This document shows positions 24,526-32,614 of a stretch of DNA of 35,706 bases, piece after piece. Made by a program: the position numbers and the translations under genes. Numbering within the stretch: the first letter of the stretch is position 1; each line of letters begins with the position of its first letter. A model generated the notes under the pieces. The model ran no database searches, was not told where the DNA came from, and was given only the letters and a program-made list of their open reading frames with translations. The DNA is from Stappia sp. (lineage in GTDB: Bacteria; Pseudomonadota; Alphaproteobacteria; Rhizobiales; Stappiaceae): NCBI GenBank assembly GCA_002722295.1, contig PBLF01000027.1, positions 1 through 35,706 of the forward strand, given 5' to 3'.

Positions 24526-24633
24526 CTAGACAAGAAGCCCCACGGCAAGCCAGATGTAGAGCGGCATCGGCGCGGCGCCCCACAACAGGAGCCAGGGCCA
24601 GAGCGTGTTCCATGTCGGGGATGTGCGGGTCAT
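24526..24633 (-). CDS. 35-residue single-span membrane peptide, last gene of the NO-response unit
   Basis: A short frame (ATG 24631-24633, TAG 24526-24528) encodes MTRTSPTWNTLWPWLLLWGA followed by APMPLYIWLAVGLLV: a polar start and one or two short tryptophan-rich hydrophobic segments. The start overlaps the stop of the 77-residue gene by 4 bp (ATGA), as at every other junction in this unit, which is the main evidence that it is translated. Small membrane proteins called NnrT occur in NO-linked clusters of related bacteria; whether this or its 77-residue neighbour corresponds to them is unknown. Confidence 0.55.
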   Translation of the reverse strand: MTRTSPTWNTLWPWLLLWGAAPMPLYIWLAVGLLV

Positions 24634-24863
24634 GCCAGGCTCCCTGCGACTGTCCAGACGGTGAGGGCCACAACGGCCAGGATGCCGGTCGCGAAAGCGC
24701 TTCGCGCGGCGGTGAAGAGCGAACGGCCGGTCGCGTCGAGAGCGGGTGCGCGCGGCGCCTCGTCATCGTCGCGGCTTCCAAGCGTCAGGACACCCAGGTA
24801 GGCGGTGAAGAACAGAAACGCCCCGGCTTCCGCGACAAGCACGGCGAATGCTGCGAAGGTCAT
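24630..24863 (-). CDS. 77-residue two-span membrane protein of the NO-response unit
   Basis: The product has two hydrophobic helices (AAFAVLVAEAGAFLFFTAYL near residues 4-23 and FATGILAVVALTVWTVAGSL near 57-76) joined by a polar acidic/arginine loop. It overlaps the globin gene stop (24860-24863) and the 35-residue gene start (24630-24633) by 4 bp each. I do not recognise a named family. Its place behind nsrR and a truncated globin suggests a membrane role in NO handling or respiratory-complex protection, inferred from context only. Confidence 0.7.
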   Translation of the reverse strand: MTFAAFAVLVAEAGAFLFFTAYLGVLTLGSRDDDEAPRAPALDATGRSLFTAARSAFATGILAVVALTVWTVAGSLA

Positions 24864-25312
24864 GTCCGTCTCTCCTTCAGTATGGGCGGCACGCCCGAGA
24901 TGGCGAATTCCAGGCTCTGGGCGATGCGCCGAGCCTTCTCCATGAAAAAGTCCACGGCTTCCAGCGAGGGCGCGGTGTCACGCAACGTGTGGTGAAACAG
25001 CGCCAGCCAGATTGCGAAATGCGGCGGCTTGAGATCGGACAGCTTCTGGTGCGCGGGCACCGGGCGGCCGTCATAGCGGGTGTCGCCGAGCGCGACCGAA
25101 GCCCAGAAGTCCTTCATCTTCGCAAGATGCGGCCCCCAGTCGCCGGGGATGGCACGCGCGAAGATCGGCCCGAGTTCGGGATCCGACCGCACGCGGTCGT
25201 AGAAGGTCTCGACGAGCGTCGAGATATAGGCTTCGTCGACCCCGAGACGCCCGGCGGCCAGTCGCATGTCCCGCCGCCTGTCGTTTGCGCTGCGCACGCG
25301 AATGTCGCTCAT
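24860..25312 (-). CDS. Group III truncated haemoglobin
   Basis: A 150-residue globin of the truncated group III type. Features seen: B-helix tyrosine in VETFYDRVRSDPELGPIF (Tyr38), GDWGPHLAKMKDFWASVALG with His62 in the distal region, the proximal His98 in LKPPHFAIWLALFHHTL, and a tryptophan two residues after in the G helix as expected for the group. Group III trHbs such as Campylobacter Ctb are linked to NO and O2 chemistry. The start is the ATG at 25310-25312, overlapping the nsrR stop (ATGA); longer frames enter nsrR. Co-expression with an NsrR-type sensor suggests NO dioxygenation, reduction or sensing; electrons must come from a reductase encoded elsewhere. Confidence 0.9.
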   Translation of the reverse strand: MSDIRVRSANDRRRDMRLAAGRLGVDEAYISTLVETFYDRVRSDPELGPIFARAIPGDWGPHLAKMKDFWASVALGDTRYDGRPVPAHQKLSDLKPPHFAIWLALFHHTLRDTAPSLEAVDFFMEKARRIAQSLEFAISGVPPILKERRT

Positions 25313-25749
25313 GCCGCCTCTCCCGTCAGAAGATCCCGAAGGCCGGCGTTTCCGCCGACGAGATCCTCGAGTGTGTAGTCGTCGAGAACCGAGAAGAAGG
25401 CTTCCCGTGCCTTTGCCAATGCCCGCTTCAACCTGCAGGCGGGCGCGATCCTGCACATGCCGTTGCCGCCAGGAAAGCACTCGACGAGCGCCGTGCGCTG
25501 TTCAAGCTCACGCACGATGGCACCGACGCTGATACGGCCCGCCGGGCGGGCCAGACGCAATCCGCCGAGGCGGCCACGCTGGCTCTCCACGAAACCGGCC
25601 TGGGCCAGCGTTCCGGCAACCTTCATCAGATGGTTTCGCGAGATGTCGTAGCGCGCGGCCACATCGGCGATCGTCACCAGCCCTTCGCCGGCAAGGGCCA
25701 GCTGCATCATCATGCGCAGGGCATAGTCGGTGTGAAGGGTCAGGCGCAT
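25309..25749 (-). CDS. nsrR: NsrR-like Rrf2-family Fe-S transcriptional repressor
   Basis: A 146-residue Rrf2 regulator. The winged helix occupies residues 1-70 (MRLTLHTDYALRMMMQLALA, then ITI-type TIADVAARYDISRNHLMKVA, wing SQRGRLGGLRLARPA). Cys91, Cys99 and Cys105 (C-X7-C-X5-C) have the spacing of NsrR cluster ligands, and the N-terminus lacks the IscR/SufT pattern. NsrR holds a nitric-oxide-sensitive Fe-S cluster and represses NO-defence genes. It is the first gene of a four-gene leftward unit with 4-bp overlaps, preceded by a nested palindrome (25771-25829) that probably mediates autoregulation. IscR or CymR-like function is less likely because of the globin neighbour. Confidence 0.87.
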   Translation of the reverse strand: MRLTLHTDYALRMMMQLALAGEGLVTIADVAARYDISRNHLMKVAGTLAQAGFVESQRGRLGGLRLARPAGRISVGAIVRELEQRTALVECFPGGNGMCRIAPACRLKRALAKAREAFFSVLDDYTLEDLVGGNAGLRDLLTGEAA

Positions 25750-25770
25750 CCGGGCATCTCCCGCTTAATC

Positions 25771-25829
25771 ATGCATATGAGATACCTCTTTTATATCGCG
25801 ATCGCAACAAAGAGGTATTACGGATGCAT
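25771..25829. promoter_or_regulatory. Nested palindromic operator upstream of nsrR
   Basis: The region is symmetric at two levels: ATGCAT (25771-25776), five bases, ATACCTCTTT (25782-25791), a 17-bp centre, AAAGAGGTAT (25809-25818), five bases, ATGCAT (25824-25829). Inner and outer arms are perfect inverted repeats at the same spacing on both sides, so the site is two oppositely oriented 21-bp units. The ATGCAT core is shared with the known NsrR consensus half-site (GATGCAT in enterobacteria). It starts 22 bp upstream of the nsrR ATG. A terminator for the upstream gene is less likely as the stem is AT-rich with a long loop. Confidence 0.65.
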
Positions 25830-25864
25830 GTTTTACGGGTGACCCAATGGATCACGAACTGCCG

Positions 25865-26425
25865 TCAGAACGCGCTCTCGCTCAGAAGGGTCTTGCCGTC
25901 GGCGACCAGCCGGAGCGGCGCCGACTTCCCGTCCGCGGCAAGGGCAACCACGAGGCGCAGCGTGTCGCCCGGCAGGCGCTCGATCTCGCGTCCCCGTCCC
26001 TCCGGCACATAGAAGGCGGTCAGGCCGTAGTCGATGTTGACGACGTCCTGCCACACCGACCTGACATGCCCGGCAAAGACCCGGCGGCCGTCCTGCGGCG
26101 GGCTTCGCAGGACCTCGACGGCGCGTGAGACACCATCCTCGTCGGCCTCGACCACCGTCCACACCTCGTCGCCGGCACGAAACTCGCCGGTGTCCCTTGC
26201 AAGGTCGAGGGCCACACGCCCGATCTGCGGGTTGAGGATCACATAGTCGCCACGCAGCAGGTCACGCGGGTCGACCGGACGCAGCGCGAGCGTCACCTCG
26301 CTACCGGTTGCATGCACGATCAGCCGTTCGCCGAGCGTCGTCAGGATCAGCCCGATCTGGATGAATGCGGCAAGCCCCCAGAGGACGAGCGGCCGGGCCG
26401 CGATGCGGCGTGCACGGGCCATCAT
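25865..26425 (-). CDS. GDYXXLXY-family membrane-anchored protein
   Basis: A 186-residue protein with one N-terminal membrane helix (about residues 14-32, WGLAAFIQIGLILTTLGERL) and a periplasmic beta-rich domain. It carries the family-naming motif in DPRDLLRGDYVILNPQIG near residue 53-70; a second copy-like region follows at HVRSVWQDVVNIDYGLTAFY. The family has no established biochemical role and regularly sits after a DUF2157 membrane protein, as here. Its ATG overlaps the DUF2157 stop by 4 bp (26422-26425). The 3' end lies 36 bp from the nsrR operator region. Confidence 0.8.
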   Translation of the reverse strand: MMARARRIAARPLVLWGLAAFIQIGLILTTLGERLIVHATGSEVTLALRPVDPRDLLRGDYVILNPQIGRVALDLARDTGEFRAGDEVWTVVEADEDGVSRAVEVLRSPPQDGRRVFAGHVRSVWQDVVNIDYGLTAFYVPEGRGREIERLPGDTLRLVVALAADGKSAPLRLVADGKTLLSESAF

Positions 26426-27816
26426 TCGCCTCCCTCCCCGGCCGTATCTTCAGACACGGCCTTTCTCCGGCTCATGCGCCGCGACACCAGAAGAGCGGTG
26501 ACGACAAGCACGACACCGGCGATCATGAAGAAGATCGACTGCCCGAGCAGCGAACCGACGGCGCGCCAGAAGACATAGAGCAGCCCGGCCGCGAGCGACA
26601 GATTGCCGGTGGCGATCCACATGCGTGACGACATCGCGGTGCCCGCGATGCTGATGCCGAGCATTAATGCGAGCGCCAGGACCGTCTGCAGGATCTCCCG
26701 GTGCGGCAGGGCCAAAACGACGACGGCCAGGACCAATCCGGAAAACGCGACGCAGATCACCGCCAGCGGCGCGTCCGCGTTTCCGCGGGACCTGAGCAGA
26801 AGACCGGTCGGCACAAGCGCCGCGAGAAGCAGCACCCAGACCAGCGGCGACAGGAAGGACGCCAGTACCGCCAGCGGAGGCATGTCCTGCGGAACCCCGA
26901 GGGTGACGGCGGTCAGCGCGAGAATGGCAATCATGAAGACGCCAAGCGATGCCGCGGCCCCGGCGAGATCGGCGGAATACAGCAGATGCCGGTCACCGGC
27001 TGACGAAACCCGGGAGGCCCGGGGCATCCGCGCTCCGGCCCAGCCCCACAGAACAAGCGACGCGGCGAAAACCGCGCCGCCGAAATAGAAGACCACGGCG
27101 GCCAGCGTCTCCTCCGCGAGGACAGGGTCCGATGCGTCGCCAATCAGAAGCCAGCCGTAGGAGACGCAGGCTTGAAGAAGCACGGCCCATCGGCCCGCCG
27201 CAGACGGATAGCGAACCGCGTGCAGGGCCGTCGCCAGCAGCAGCGCCACCACGATCGTCGCCGTGACCGGCGTCGGGTCCGCACCTTCACCGTGCGCCAC
27301 GACCCAGGACATCGACGCCAGCGCGGCGACAACGAGGCTCGCGCGGGATCCGCAGAGCCAGGCGGCGGCAAGACTGCCGACCGTCACCAGTATCGCGCCG
27401 GCGGGCCAGTCCTGGGGCAGGTGATACATCTGCCCGACCAGCGCCAGGCCCGACATGAAGACCAGCGTGGCGAACATGGTGAGAAGATCGGCGACGAGGC
27501 GCCGCCCCCGGCTCGCCGCGACACCGGCAAGCACATGGGTACCGGCGAGCAGGGCCAGAATGCCGGAAAGCTTCGCCACGCGGGGTATCGCCTCCCAGTT
27601 CGCCGCGACGAAGGCGGCAACCGCGAGTGCGAGACAGATGACGCCGATGGACGCGAGAAGGCCCGGAATCCGGCTTGCGCCTCCGGATGCCTCGGCCACA
27701 TCCTTGCGGATATGCCCGGCCCCCTCGGCATTCACCCAGCCGCGGGCCTGCCAACGTTCGAGATCTGCAAGAAGGCGAGTTCGATACCTGGAAATGACGC
27801 GTGCTCCCCGGACCAT
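26422..27816 (-). CDS. DUF2157 polytopic membrane protein
   Basis: A 464-residue membrane protein. A soluble N-terminus of about 50 residues (ISRYRTRLLADLERWQARGW) leads to some 12-14 hydrophobic segments. The early part, GLLASIGVICLALAVAAFVA followed by ANWEAIPRVAKLSGILAL, is the DUF2157 signature region. It is coupled to the GDYXXLXY gene downstream, the arrangement usually seen for these two families, which probably form an envelope complex of unknown function. The ATG at 27814-27816 has only a weak ribosome binding site. Confidence 0.8.
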   Translation of the reverse strand: MVRGARVISRYRTRLLADLERWQARGWVNAEGAGHIRKDVAEASGGASRIPGLLASIGVICLALAVAAFVAANWEAIPRVAKLSGILALLAGTHVLAGVAASRGRRLVADLLTMFATLVFMSGLALVGQMYHLPQDWPAGAILVTVGSLAAAWLCGSRASLVVAALASMSWVVAHGEGADPTPVTATIVVALLLATALHAVRYPSAAGRWAVLLQACVSYGWLLIGDASDPVLAEETLAAVVFYFGGAVFAASLVLWGWAGARMPRASRVSSAGDRHLLYSADLAGAAASLGVFMIAILALTAVTLGVPQDMPPLAVLASFLSPLVWVLLLAALVPTGLLLRSRGNADAPLAVICVAFSGLVLAVVVLALPHREILQTVLALALMLGISIAGTAMSSRMWIATGNLSLAAGLLYVFWRAVGSLLGQSIFFMIAGVVLVVTALLVSRRMSRRKAVSEDTAGEGGE

Positions 27817-27865
27817 TCCGACCAGAGGGACTGATCGGATGCCATCGCGTCAAAATTGCGACGGT

Positions 27866-29422
27866 TCAGCCGACTATCACCTGAAGACAATAGCGCGCAA
27901 CCATGGCAATGACCGCGCTGGCGGGAACGGTGACGACCCAGGCCATGACGATCGTCAGCAGATGCGCGCGGCGCACGAGGTGACGCCGATGCAGGTCGGG
28001 CGCACGATCCATGCCGTCTGCGTCCATTTGCTGGTCGGAGGGCCTGGCGCGGGAACCGCGCCCCTTGTTGGAAACCCATTCGCGATAGAACCCGACGCCG
28101 AACACCGCGCCAACAGCGATATGCGTCGAGGAGACGGGAAGCCCGAAGGCGCTGGCCATCAGCACCACCGCGGCGGTAGCGAGCACGACGCAGAAGCCGC
28201 GCACCGCGTTGAGCCGGGTAATGCGCTCGCCGACCATGCGCACCAGACGCGGACCGAACAGCAGCACGCCGAGGCAGATGCCCAGCGCGGCGATCGCAAG
28301 CACGGACATGCCGAACTCGAGATGCTCGGCTCCCGGCGTGGACTCCACCACGGCGAAGATCGCCGCGACCGGACCGACCGCATTGGCGACGTCGTTCGCG
28401 CCATGGGCAAAGGAAAGCAGCGCGGCGGCGGCGGCAAGCGGCACGCGGAAGAGCTGGCGAAGCGTCGGCAGTTCATCCCCCTTCGCCACCGTCAGGCGGT
28501 CCAGCACCGAACGCGCCAGCAGATAGGCGCCCAGACCCGCGATCGCGACGGCCGCCCCCATGACGGCGGCGGAGACACCGCCGCTGCGCGGCGGAACGAC
28601 GACAAGCATGTAAAGGGTGAACGTTCCAGCCATCGCGGCAAAGATCACAGGCACCCAGGTCCGTGCCGCCGCGACCCTGTCCTCGCGCTGCACGATGCCC
28701 CTGTGAATGACCGCCAGCATCGCCGCCGCGACGAGCGCTCCCGCTAGCGGCGTGACAAGCCACGACATGGCGACGAGCAACAGCGTCGGCCCGGAGAGCG
28801 CGCCAAGGCCGACGGCCCCTATCCCCGCGCCCAGGACACCCCCCCCCACCGCATGAGTGGTGGAGACGGGCGCGCCGATCAGCGTGGCGATGTTGACCCA
28901 AACCGCTGCCGCGACAAGGGCGGCCAGCATGGCGAGCGTGAAATCGCCGGCGTTCTGGAATGCATCGGAGTTGAGGAGCCCGGTGGAGATCGTGTCCACG
29001 ACCCGGTCGCCGACGAGCAGCGCTCCCGCGCCCTCGAAGACTGCCGCGATCAGCAGGGCCGCGCCCATGGTGAGCGCGCGGGCCCCCACCGCCGGCCCCA
29101 TGTTGTTGGCCACGTCATTCGCGCCGATGTTCAGCGCCATGTAGCCGCCGAGCGCCAGCGCGGCGGTCAGCAACAGCCATTGAGGATGGCTCTGCAGGAC
29201 GACGGCCGAAATCAGGAAGACGGCAAGCAGGAAAGCCGCACCGCAGGCAATCGCGATGCGCGACCTTGCGAAGAAGACGGTCGCCTCCTCCGCATAGGTG
29301 ATCTTGTCCAGATCCTTGTCGAGCGCACTACGCCCCGACGTGGAACCCGTCATCTTCGGCTCCGGCTGGCGTTTTCCGGATCGCTCGACCGGATCCCGTA
29401 CCCGGTCACGAGAATCCATCAT
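27866..29422 (-). CDS. PiT-family inorganic phosphate transporter
   Basis: A 518-residue inner-membrane carrier of the PiT family (low-affinity, proton- or sodium-coupled uptake of metal-phosphate). The two inverted repeats each have the signature: MALNIGANDVANNMGPAVGA near residue 95 and SFAHGANDVANAVGPVAAIF near residue 345; PVSTTHAVGGG and PVSSTHIAVGAVFGVGF are the paired second motifs. The N-terminus has a polar leader of about 45 residues, and the cytoplasmic loop before the last helix is basic. Its start overlaps the NUDIX stop by 4 bp. No phoU-like gene (common partner of PiT) is adjacent. Confidence 0.92.
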   Translation of the reverse strand: MMDSRDRVRDPVERSGKRQPEPKMTGSTSGRSALDKDLDKITYAEEATVFFARSRIAIACGAAFLLAVFLISAVVLQSHPQWLLLTAALALGGYMALNIGANDVANNMGPAVGARALTMGAALLIAAVFEGAGALLVGDRVVDTISTGLLNSDAFQNAGDFTLAMLAALVAAAVWVNIATLIGAPVSTTHAVGGGVLGAGIGAVGLGALSGPTLLLVAMSWLVTPLAGALVAAAMLAVIHRGIVQREDRVAAARTWVPVIFAAMAGTFTLYMLVVVPPRSGGVSAAVMGAAVAIAGLGAYLLARSVLDRLTVAKGDELPTLRQLFRVPLAAAAALLSFAHGANDVANAVGPVAAIFAVVESTPGAEHLEFGMSVLAIAALGICLGVLLFGPRLVRMVGERITRLNAVRGFCVVLATAAVVLMASAFGLPVSSTHIAVGAVFGVGFYREWVSNKGRGSRARPSDQQMDADGMDRAPDLHRRHLVRRAHLLTIVMAWVVTVPASAVIAMVARYCLQVIVG

Positions 29423-29928
29423 GCCAGACGGTCGAAGACAGTCTTGTTACGAAGAAGAGCGGAAAGTTCCGGCTCATGGACGAGACGGGCGGCCTCGTCC
29501 GGCTCGAACCAGCGCAGCGAACGCTGCCCCTGCTCCGGCCAGTTGTCCTCCTGCGCCTCGACGCGAAGCGGAAAGACATGCACCCGCACCCGGCGCTGGA
29601 AGCCACTGTCGAGCCCCTTGAGATAGCGGAAACTTCCGAGAGCGCGTTCGCCCACGACGCCGGTGAACCCGGTTTCTTCCCAGGCCTCCTGCGCGGCGGA
29701 TCCCGCCAGCGAGAGCTTCTTGTGCGGCCAGCCCTTGGGCAGGACCCAGCGCCCGGTGTCGCGGCTCGTCGCCATGAGGATCTCGACGCGCCCTTCCGCG
29801 TTTCTCCGCCAGGGGAGAGCCGCCACCTGAACGGCCTCGGGCTTGCCGCCGAGCAGCAGACGCACCTTCTCCAGCACCCGGTCGAAACGGGTCGGCAGCT
29901 TGGGAAGGGTCACGTCGGCCAGGGCCAT
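29419..29928 (-). CDS. NUDIX hydrolase, diphosphoinositol-polyphosphate/diadenosine type
   Basis: A 169-residue NUDIX enzyme that cleaves a nucleoside-diphosphate-X or related pyrophosphate bond. The box reads GWPHKKLSLAGSAAQEAWEE, then TGF: the metal-binding EE is present, while the first box glutamate and the RE arginine are replaced (Leu and Gln), a variation common in the LPKGWP subgroup of alphaproteobacteria. WVLPKGWP precedes the box at residues about 61-68. It is coupled by a 4-bp overlap to the PiT phosphate transporter, which hints at a link with phosphate or polyphosphate metabolism. Substrate is not readable. Confidence 0.88.
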   Translation of the reverse strand: MALADVTLPKLPTRFDRVLEKVRLLLGGKPEAVQVAALPWRRNAEGRVEILMATSRDTGRWVLPKGWPHKKLSLAGSAAQEAWEETGFTGVVGERALGSFRYLKGLDSGFQRRVRVHVFPLRVEAQEDNWPEQGQRSLRWFEPDEAARLVHEPELSALLRNKTVFDRLA

Positions 29929-30119
29929 TTCTGGAGGCCTTTCAGAGCTAGGCTTTCGAAAAGAAAGACAGAATCACTTTTGCCGGCACATATGCCAGCA
30001 CACCATGAGTAGATAGGCTGCTTCGCACGCTTTCGCAAGAAAAAAGCGCACTCATTTCGCTTTTCAGCAGTGCCGGCCCGGCCGCACGCCAGAACCTGAC
30101 CCAAGGTCAGATCTTCAGG
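29929..30119. other. Intergenic region between prfC and the NUDIX gene
   Basis: It holds a small dyad just past the prfC stop (CTGACC 30096-30101 with GGTCAG 30105-30110), too short to be a sure terminator, and a near-perfect tandem pair TGCCGGCACA / TGCCAGCACA starting at 29981 and 29993 (12-bp period) close to the NUDIX start, which could be part of a promoter or operator. No gene is seen. Confidence 0.4.
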
Positions 30120-31748
30120 TCAAGCATCTGGCGAATGGACGATTTCCCGCGTCTCGCGGAAACGGAGGTCCGGGTGCTTCTCGCCGATGTAGGAGACCTC
30201 CCACGCATTCTTGAACAGATACACGGGCCGGTCGTCGCGATCATGCGCCAGGTGGGAGCGATTCGTATCGAGGAACTTCTTGAGCGCCAGCTCGTCGTCG
30301 CATTCCACCCAGCGCGCGGTGTTGTAGGGAACCGGGTCGAAGCCGATCTCCGTGCCGTACTCCGTCGCGAGACGGTCGATCACCACGTCGAGCTGCAGGA
30401 TGCCGACAACGCCGACGATCCAGTTGGAACCGATGGAGGGCTTGAAGATCTGCACGAGCCCCTCCTCGGCGAGGTCCTGAAGCCCCTGGCGCATCTGCTT
30501 CACGCGCATCGTGTCGCTGAGGCGCACGCGGCGCAGGACTTCCGGGGCGAAGGCCGGCAGACCCGTGACGTGGATCTCCTCCCCCTCGCTCAGCGTGTCG
30601 CCGACGCGGAGCTGGCCGTGGTTGGGCACGCCGATGACATCGCCCGGGTAGGCCGTCTCGGCAAGCTCGCGTTCCTCGGCGAAGAAGAAGATCGGCGCGG
30701 ACACGGCAATCGTCTTGCCCGCGCGCACGTGCTTCAGCTTCATGCCGCGCTTGAAGACACCGGAACACAGGCGCACGAAGGCGATACGGTCACGATGCTT
30801 CGGGTCCATGTTGGCCTGGACCTTGAACACGAACCCGGTGACCTTCGGCTCTTCGGGACGGATGACGCGCGACGTCGCCGGCTGTGCATGGGGCGGCGGA
30901 CCGAACTCGGCGATGAACTCGATGATCTCCTCGACGCCATAGTCGCGCAGCGCCGATCCGAAGAAGACCGGCGTGAGATGCCCCTCCAGGAACGCCTCGC
31001 GATCAAACGCGGGGTAGGCTTCCGCGCCCAGTTCGACGTTCTCCTCGAGTTCGCCCATCACATTGGCGAAGACGGTGTCGGTCAGCAGCGGATCCTCGAG
31101 ACCCGACACCTCGTGCATGATGTCGAAGCGCTGGCCGCGCCCCTCGCTGGACGTCAGGTAGCGCTTCTTGCGCCAGTCGTAGACGCCGAAGAAATCCGAG
31201 CCCATGCCCACCGGCCAGGTCATCGGGGTGACATCAAGCGCCAGCGCTTCCTGGATCTCGTCGAGAGCCTCGAGCGGGTGACGTCCCTCGCGGTCGATCT
31301 TGTTGACGAAGGTGATGATGGGGATGTCGCGCAGCCGGCAGACCTCGAAGAGCTTGCGCGTCTGGGTCTCGATGCCCTTTGCGGCGTCGATCACCATGAT
31401 CGCGGCGTCCACCGCCGTCAGCGTGCGGTAGGTATCCTCCGAAAAGTCCTCGTGGCCCGGCGTGTCGAGCAGGTTGAAGGTGATGCCGTCACGCTCGAAG
31501 GTCATGACCGACGAGGACACCGAGATGCCGCGCTCCTGCTCGATCTTCATCCAGTCGGAACGTGCCCGGCGCCGCTCGCCGCGCGCGCGCACCTGACCGG
31601 CCGCCCGGATGGCGCCGCCGGAGAAAAGCAGCTTCTCCGTCAGCGTGGTCTTGCCCGCATCCGGATGCGAGATGATGGCGAAGGTGCGCCGCGTCATGTA
31701 GGGCGCCTGCGCGGCGCCCGTCGCGGTCTGCGTATCGGTGAGGCTCAT
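30120..31748 (-). CDS. prfC: Peptide chain release factor 3
   Basis: A 542-residue translational GTPase that recycles RF1/RF2 from the ribosome. The G domain has the P-loop SHPDAGKTT (about residues 29-37), the switch region RGISVSSSVMTF, DTPGHEDFSEDTYRTLTAVD and FVNKIDREGRHP. Domains II and III follow, with TGFVFKVQANMDPKHRDRIA and the C-terminal GVVGILQLDVVIDRLATEYG. Length matches RF3 (E. coli 529). The start is the ATG at 31746-31748; the longer frame upstream is low complexity and lacks any conserved segment. It is a stand-alone gene, divergent from the UPF0314 gene. Confidence 0.95.
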   Translation of the reverse strand: MSLTDTQTATGAAQAPYMTRRTFAIISHPDAGKTTLTEKLLFSGGAIRAAGQVRARGERRRARSDWMKIEQERGISVSSSVMTFERDGITFNLLDTPGHEDFSEDTYRTLTAVDAAIMVIDAAKGIETQTRKLFEVCRLRDIPIITFVNKIDREGRHPLEALDEIQEALALDVTPMTWPVGMGSDFFGVYDWRKKRYLTSSEGRGQRFDIMHEVSGLEDPLLTDTVFANVMGELEENVELGAEAYPAFDREAFLEGHLTPVFFGSALRDYGVEEIIEFIAEFGPPPHAQPATSRVIRPEEPKVTGFVFKVQANMDPKHRDRIAFVRLCSGVFKRGMKLKHVRAGKTIAVSAPIFFFAEERELAETAYPGDVIGVPNHGQLRVGDTLSEGEEIHVTGLPAFAPEVLRRVRLSDTMRVKQMRQGLQDLAEEGLVQIFKPSIGSNWIVGVVGILQLDVVIDRLATEYGTEIGFDPVPYNTARWVECDDELALKKFLDTNRSHLAHDRDDRPVYLFKNAWEVSYIGEKHPDLRFRETREIVHSPDA

Positions 31749-31969
31749 GCCGTCTCCCAGGCCGGTTCGCCGGCCAAGCGTGGTCTTCGGATCTTCAGGC
31801 GCGGCGCGGTCACGCCGCCGCCATCTTGCCGAGACCTCTAGTGGAGTCCGGCAAAAAACGCCAGTGCCGGATACGGCGCCGGACAGGACGAACGCCGCCG
31901 CGCATTGCCGTGGCGCGGCGCGACGGCTATGGCTTTGTCGTCGTCCCCCTCCTTGTGCACGGATCCCGC

Positions 31970-32545
31970 ATGCCACTCATCTCCCGCCGTTTCCTGCCGG
32001 TCGCCACCGGCCTCGTTCTTCTTGTCGTGACGGCGATCGTGCTGCTTGCCATGGGGCGGGTTCCCATCTGCACTTGCGGAGAGGTGAAGCTCTGGACCTG
32101 GGACGTCACCTCCTCGGACAACTCCCAGCACATCGCGGACTGGTACACCTTCTCGCACATCATCCACGGCATGATCTTCTACTGGGTGCTGCATCTTGCC
32201 GCCCCGCGCCTTTCGCTCGGCTGGCGCGCCGTCGCGGCCCTTGTGGTCGAGGCCGCGTGGGAAATCGTCGAGAACAGCCCCTGGATCATCGACCGCTACC
32301 GCGAAGCGACGATCGCCGCCGGCTACACCGGCGACAGCGTTCTGAACTCCGTCTTCGACATTCTCTGGATGTTGCTCGGCTTCTGGCTCGCCCTGCGCCT
32401 GCCGGTGTGGCTGACGGTGGTTCTGGCGCTCGCGATGGAGATCGTCGCCGCGCTCGTCATCCGCGACAATCTCACCCTCAACGTGGTGATGCTGGTCTGG
32501 CCGCTCGATACGATCCGCGAATGGCAGGCTGCCGCGGGCCTTTGA
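31970..32545 (+). CDS. UPF0314/DUF2585 membrane protein
   Basis: A 191-residue membrane protein with about five hydrophobic segments. The central part, DWYTFSHIIHGMIFYWVLHL, then VVEAAWEIVENSPWIIDRYR and YTGDSVLNSVFDILWMLLGF, is the conserved core of the UPF0314 (DUF2585) family, which is largely restricted to alphaproteobacteria. The histidine, glutamate and aspartate residues inside membrane segments suggest a metal-binding or enzymatic role, but none is established. The ATG at 31970 gives the family's usual length; a frame starting at 31826 would add a basic leader without similarity. Confidence 0.85.
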   Translation: MPLISRRFLPVATGLVLLVVTAIVLLAMGRVPICTCGEVKLWTWDVTSSDNSQHIADWYTFSHIIHGMIFYWVLHLAAPRLSLGWRAVAALVVEAAWEIVENSPWIIDRYREATIAAGYTGDSVLNSVFDILWMLLGFWLALRLPVWLTVVLALAMEIVAALVIRDNLTLNVVMLVWPLDTIREWQAAAGL

Positions 32546-32614
32546 TCCCGCCGTCTTGACAGGCCCGGACGCCGAAGCGACTGTCCGCCCGTCTTCAACC
32601 GCTCCGGCCCGCAC

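Noticed and set aside
25782..25818. Inverted repeat read as a terminator for the GDYXXLXY gene.
   Set aside because: The stem is AT-rich with a 17-base loop and no following T run, and the outer ATGCAT symmetry fits an operator better.
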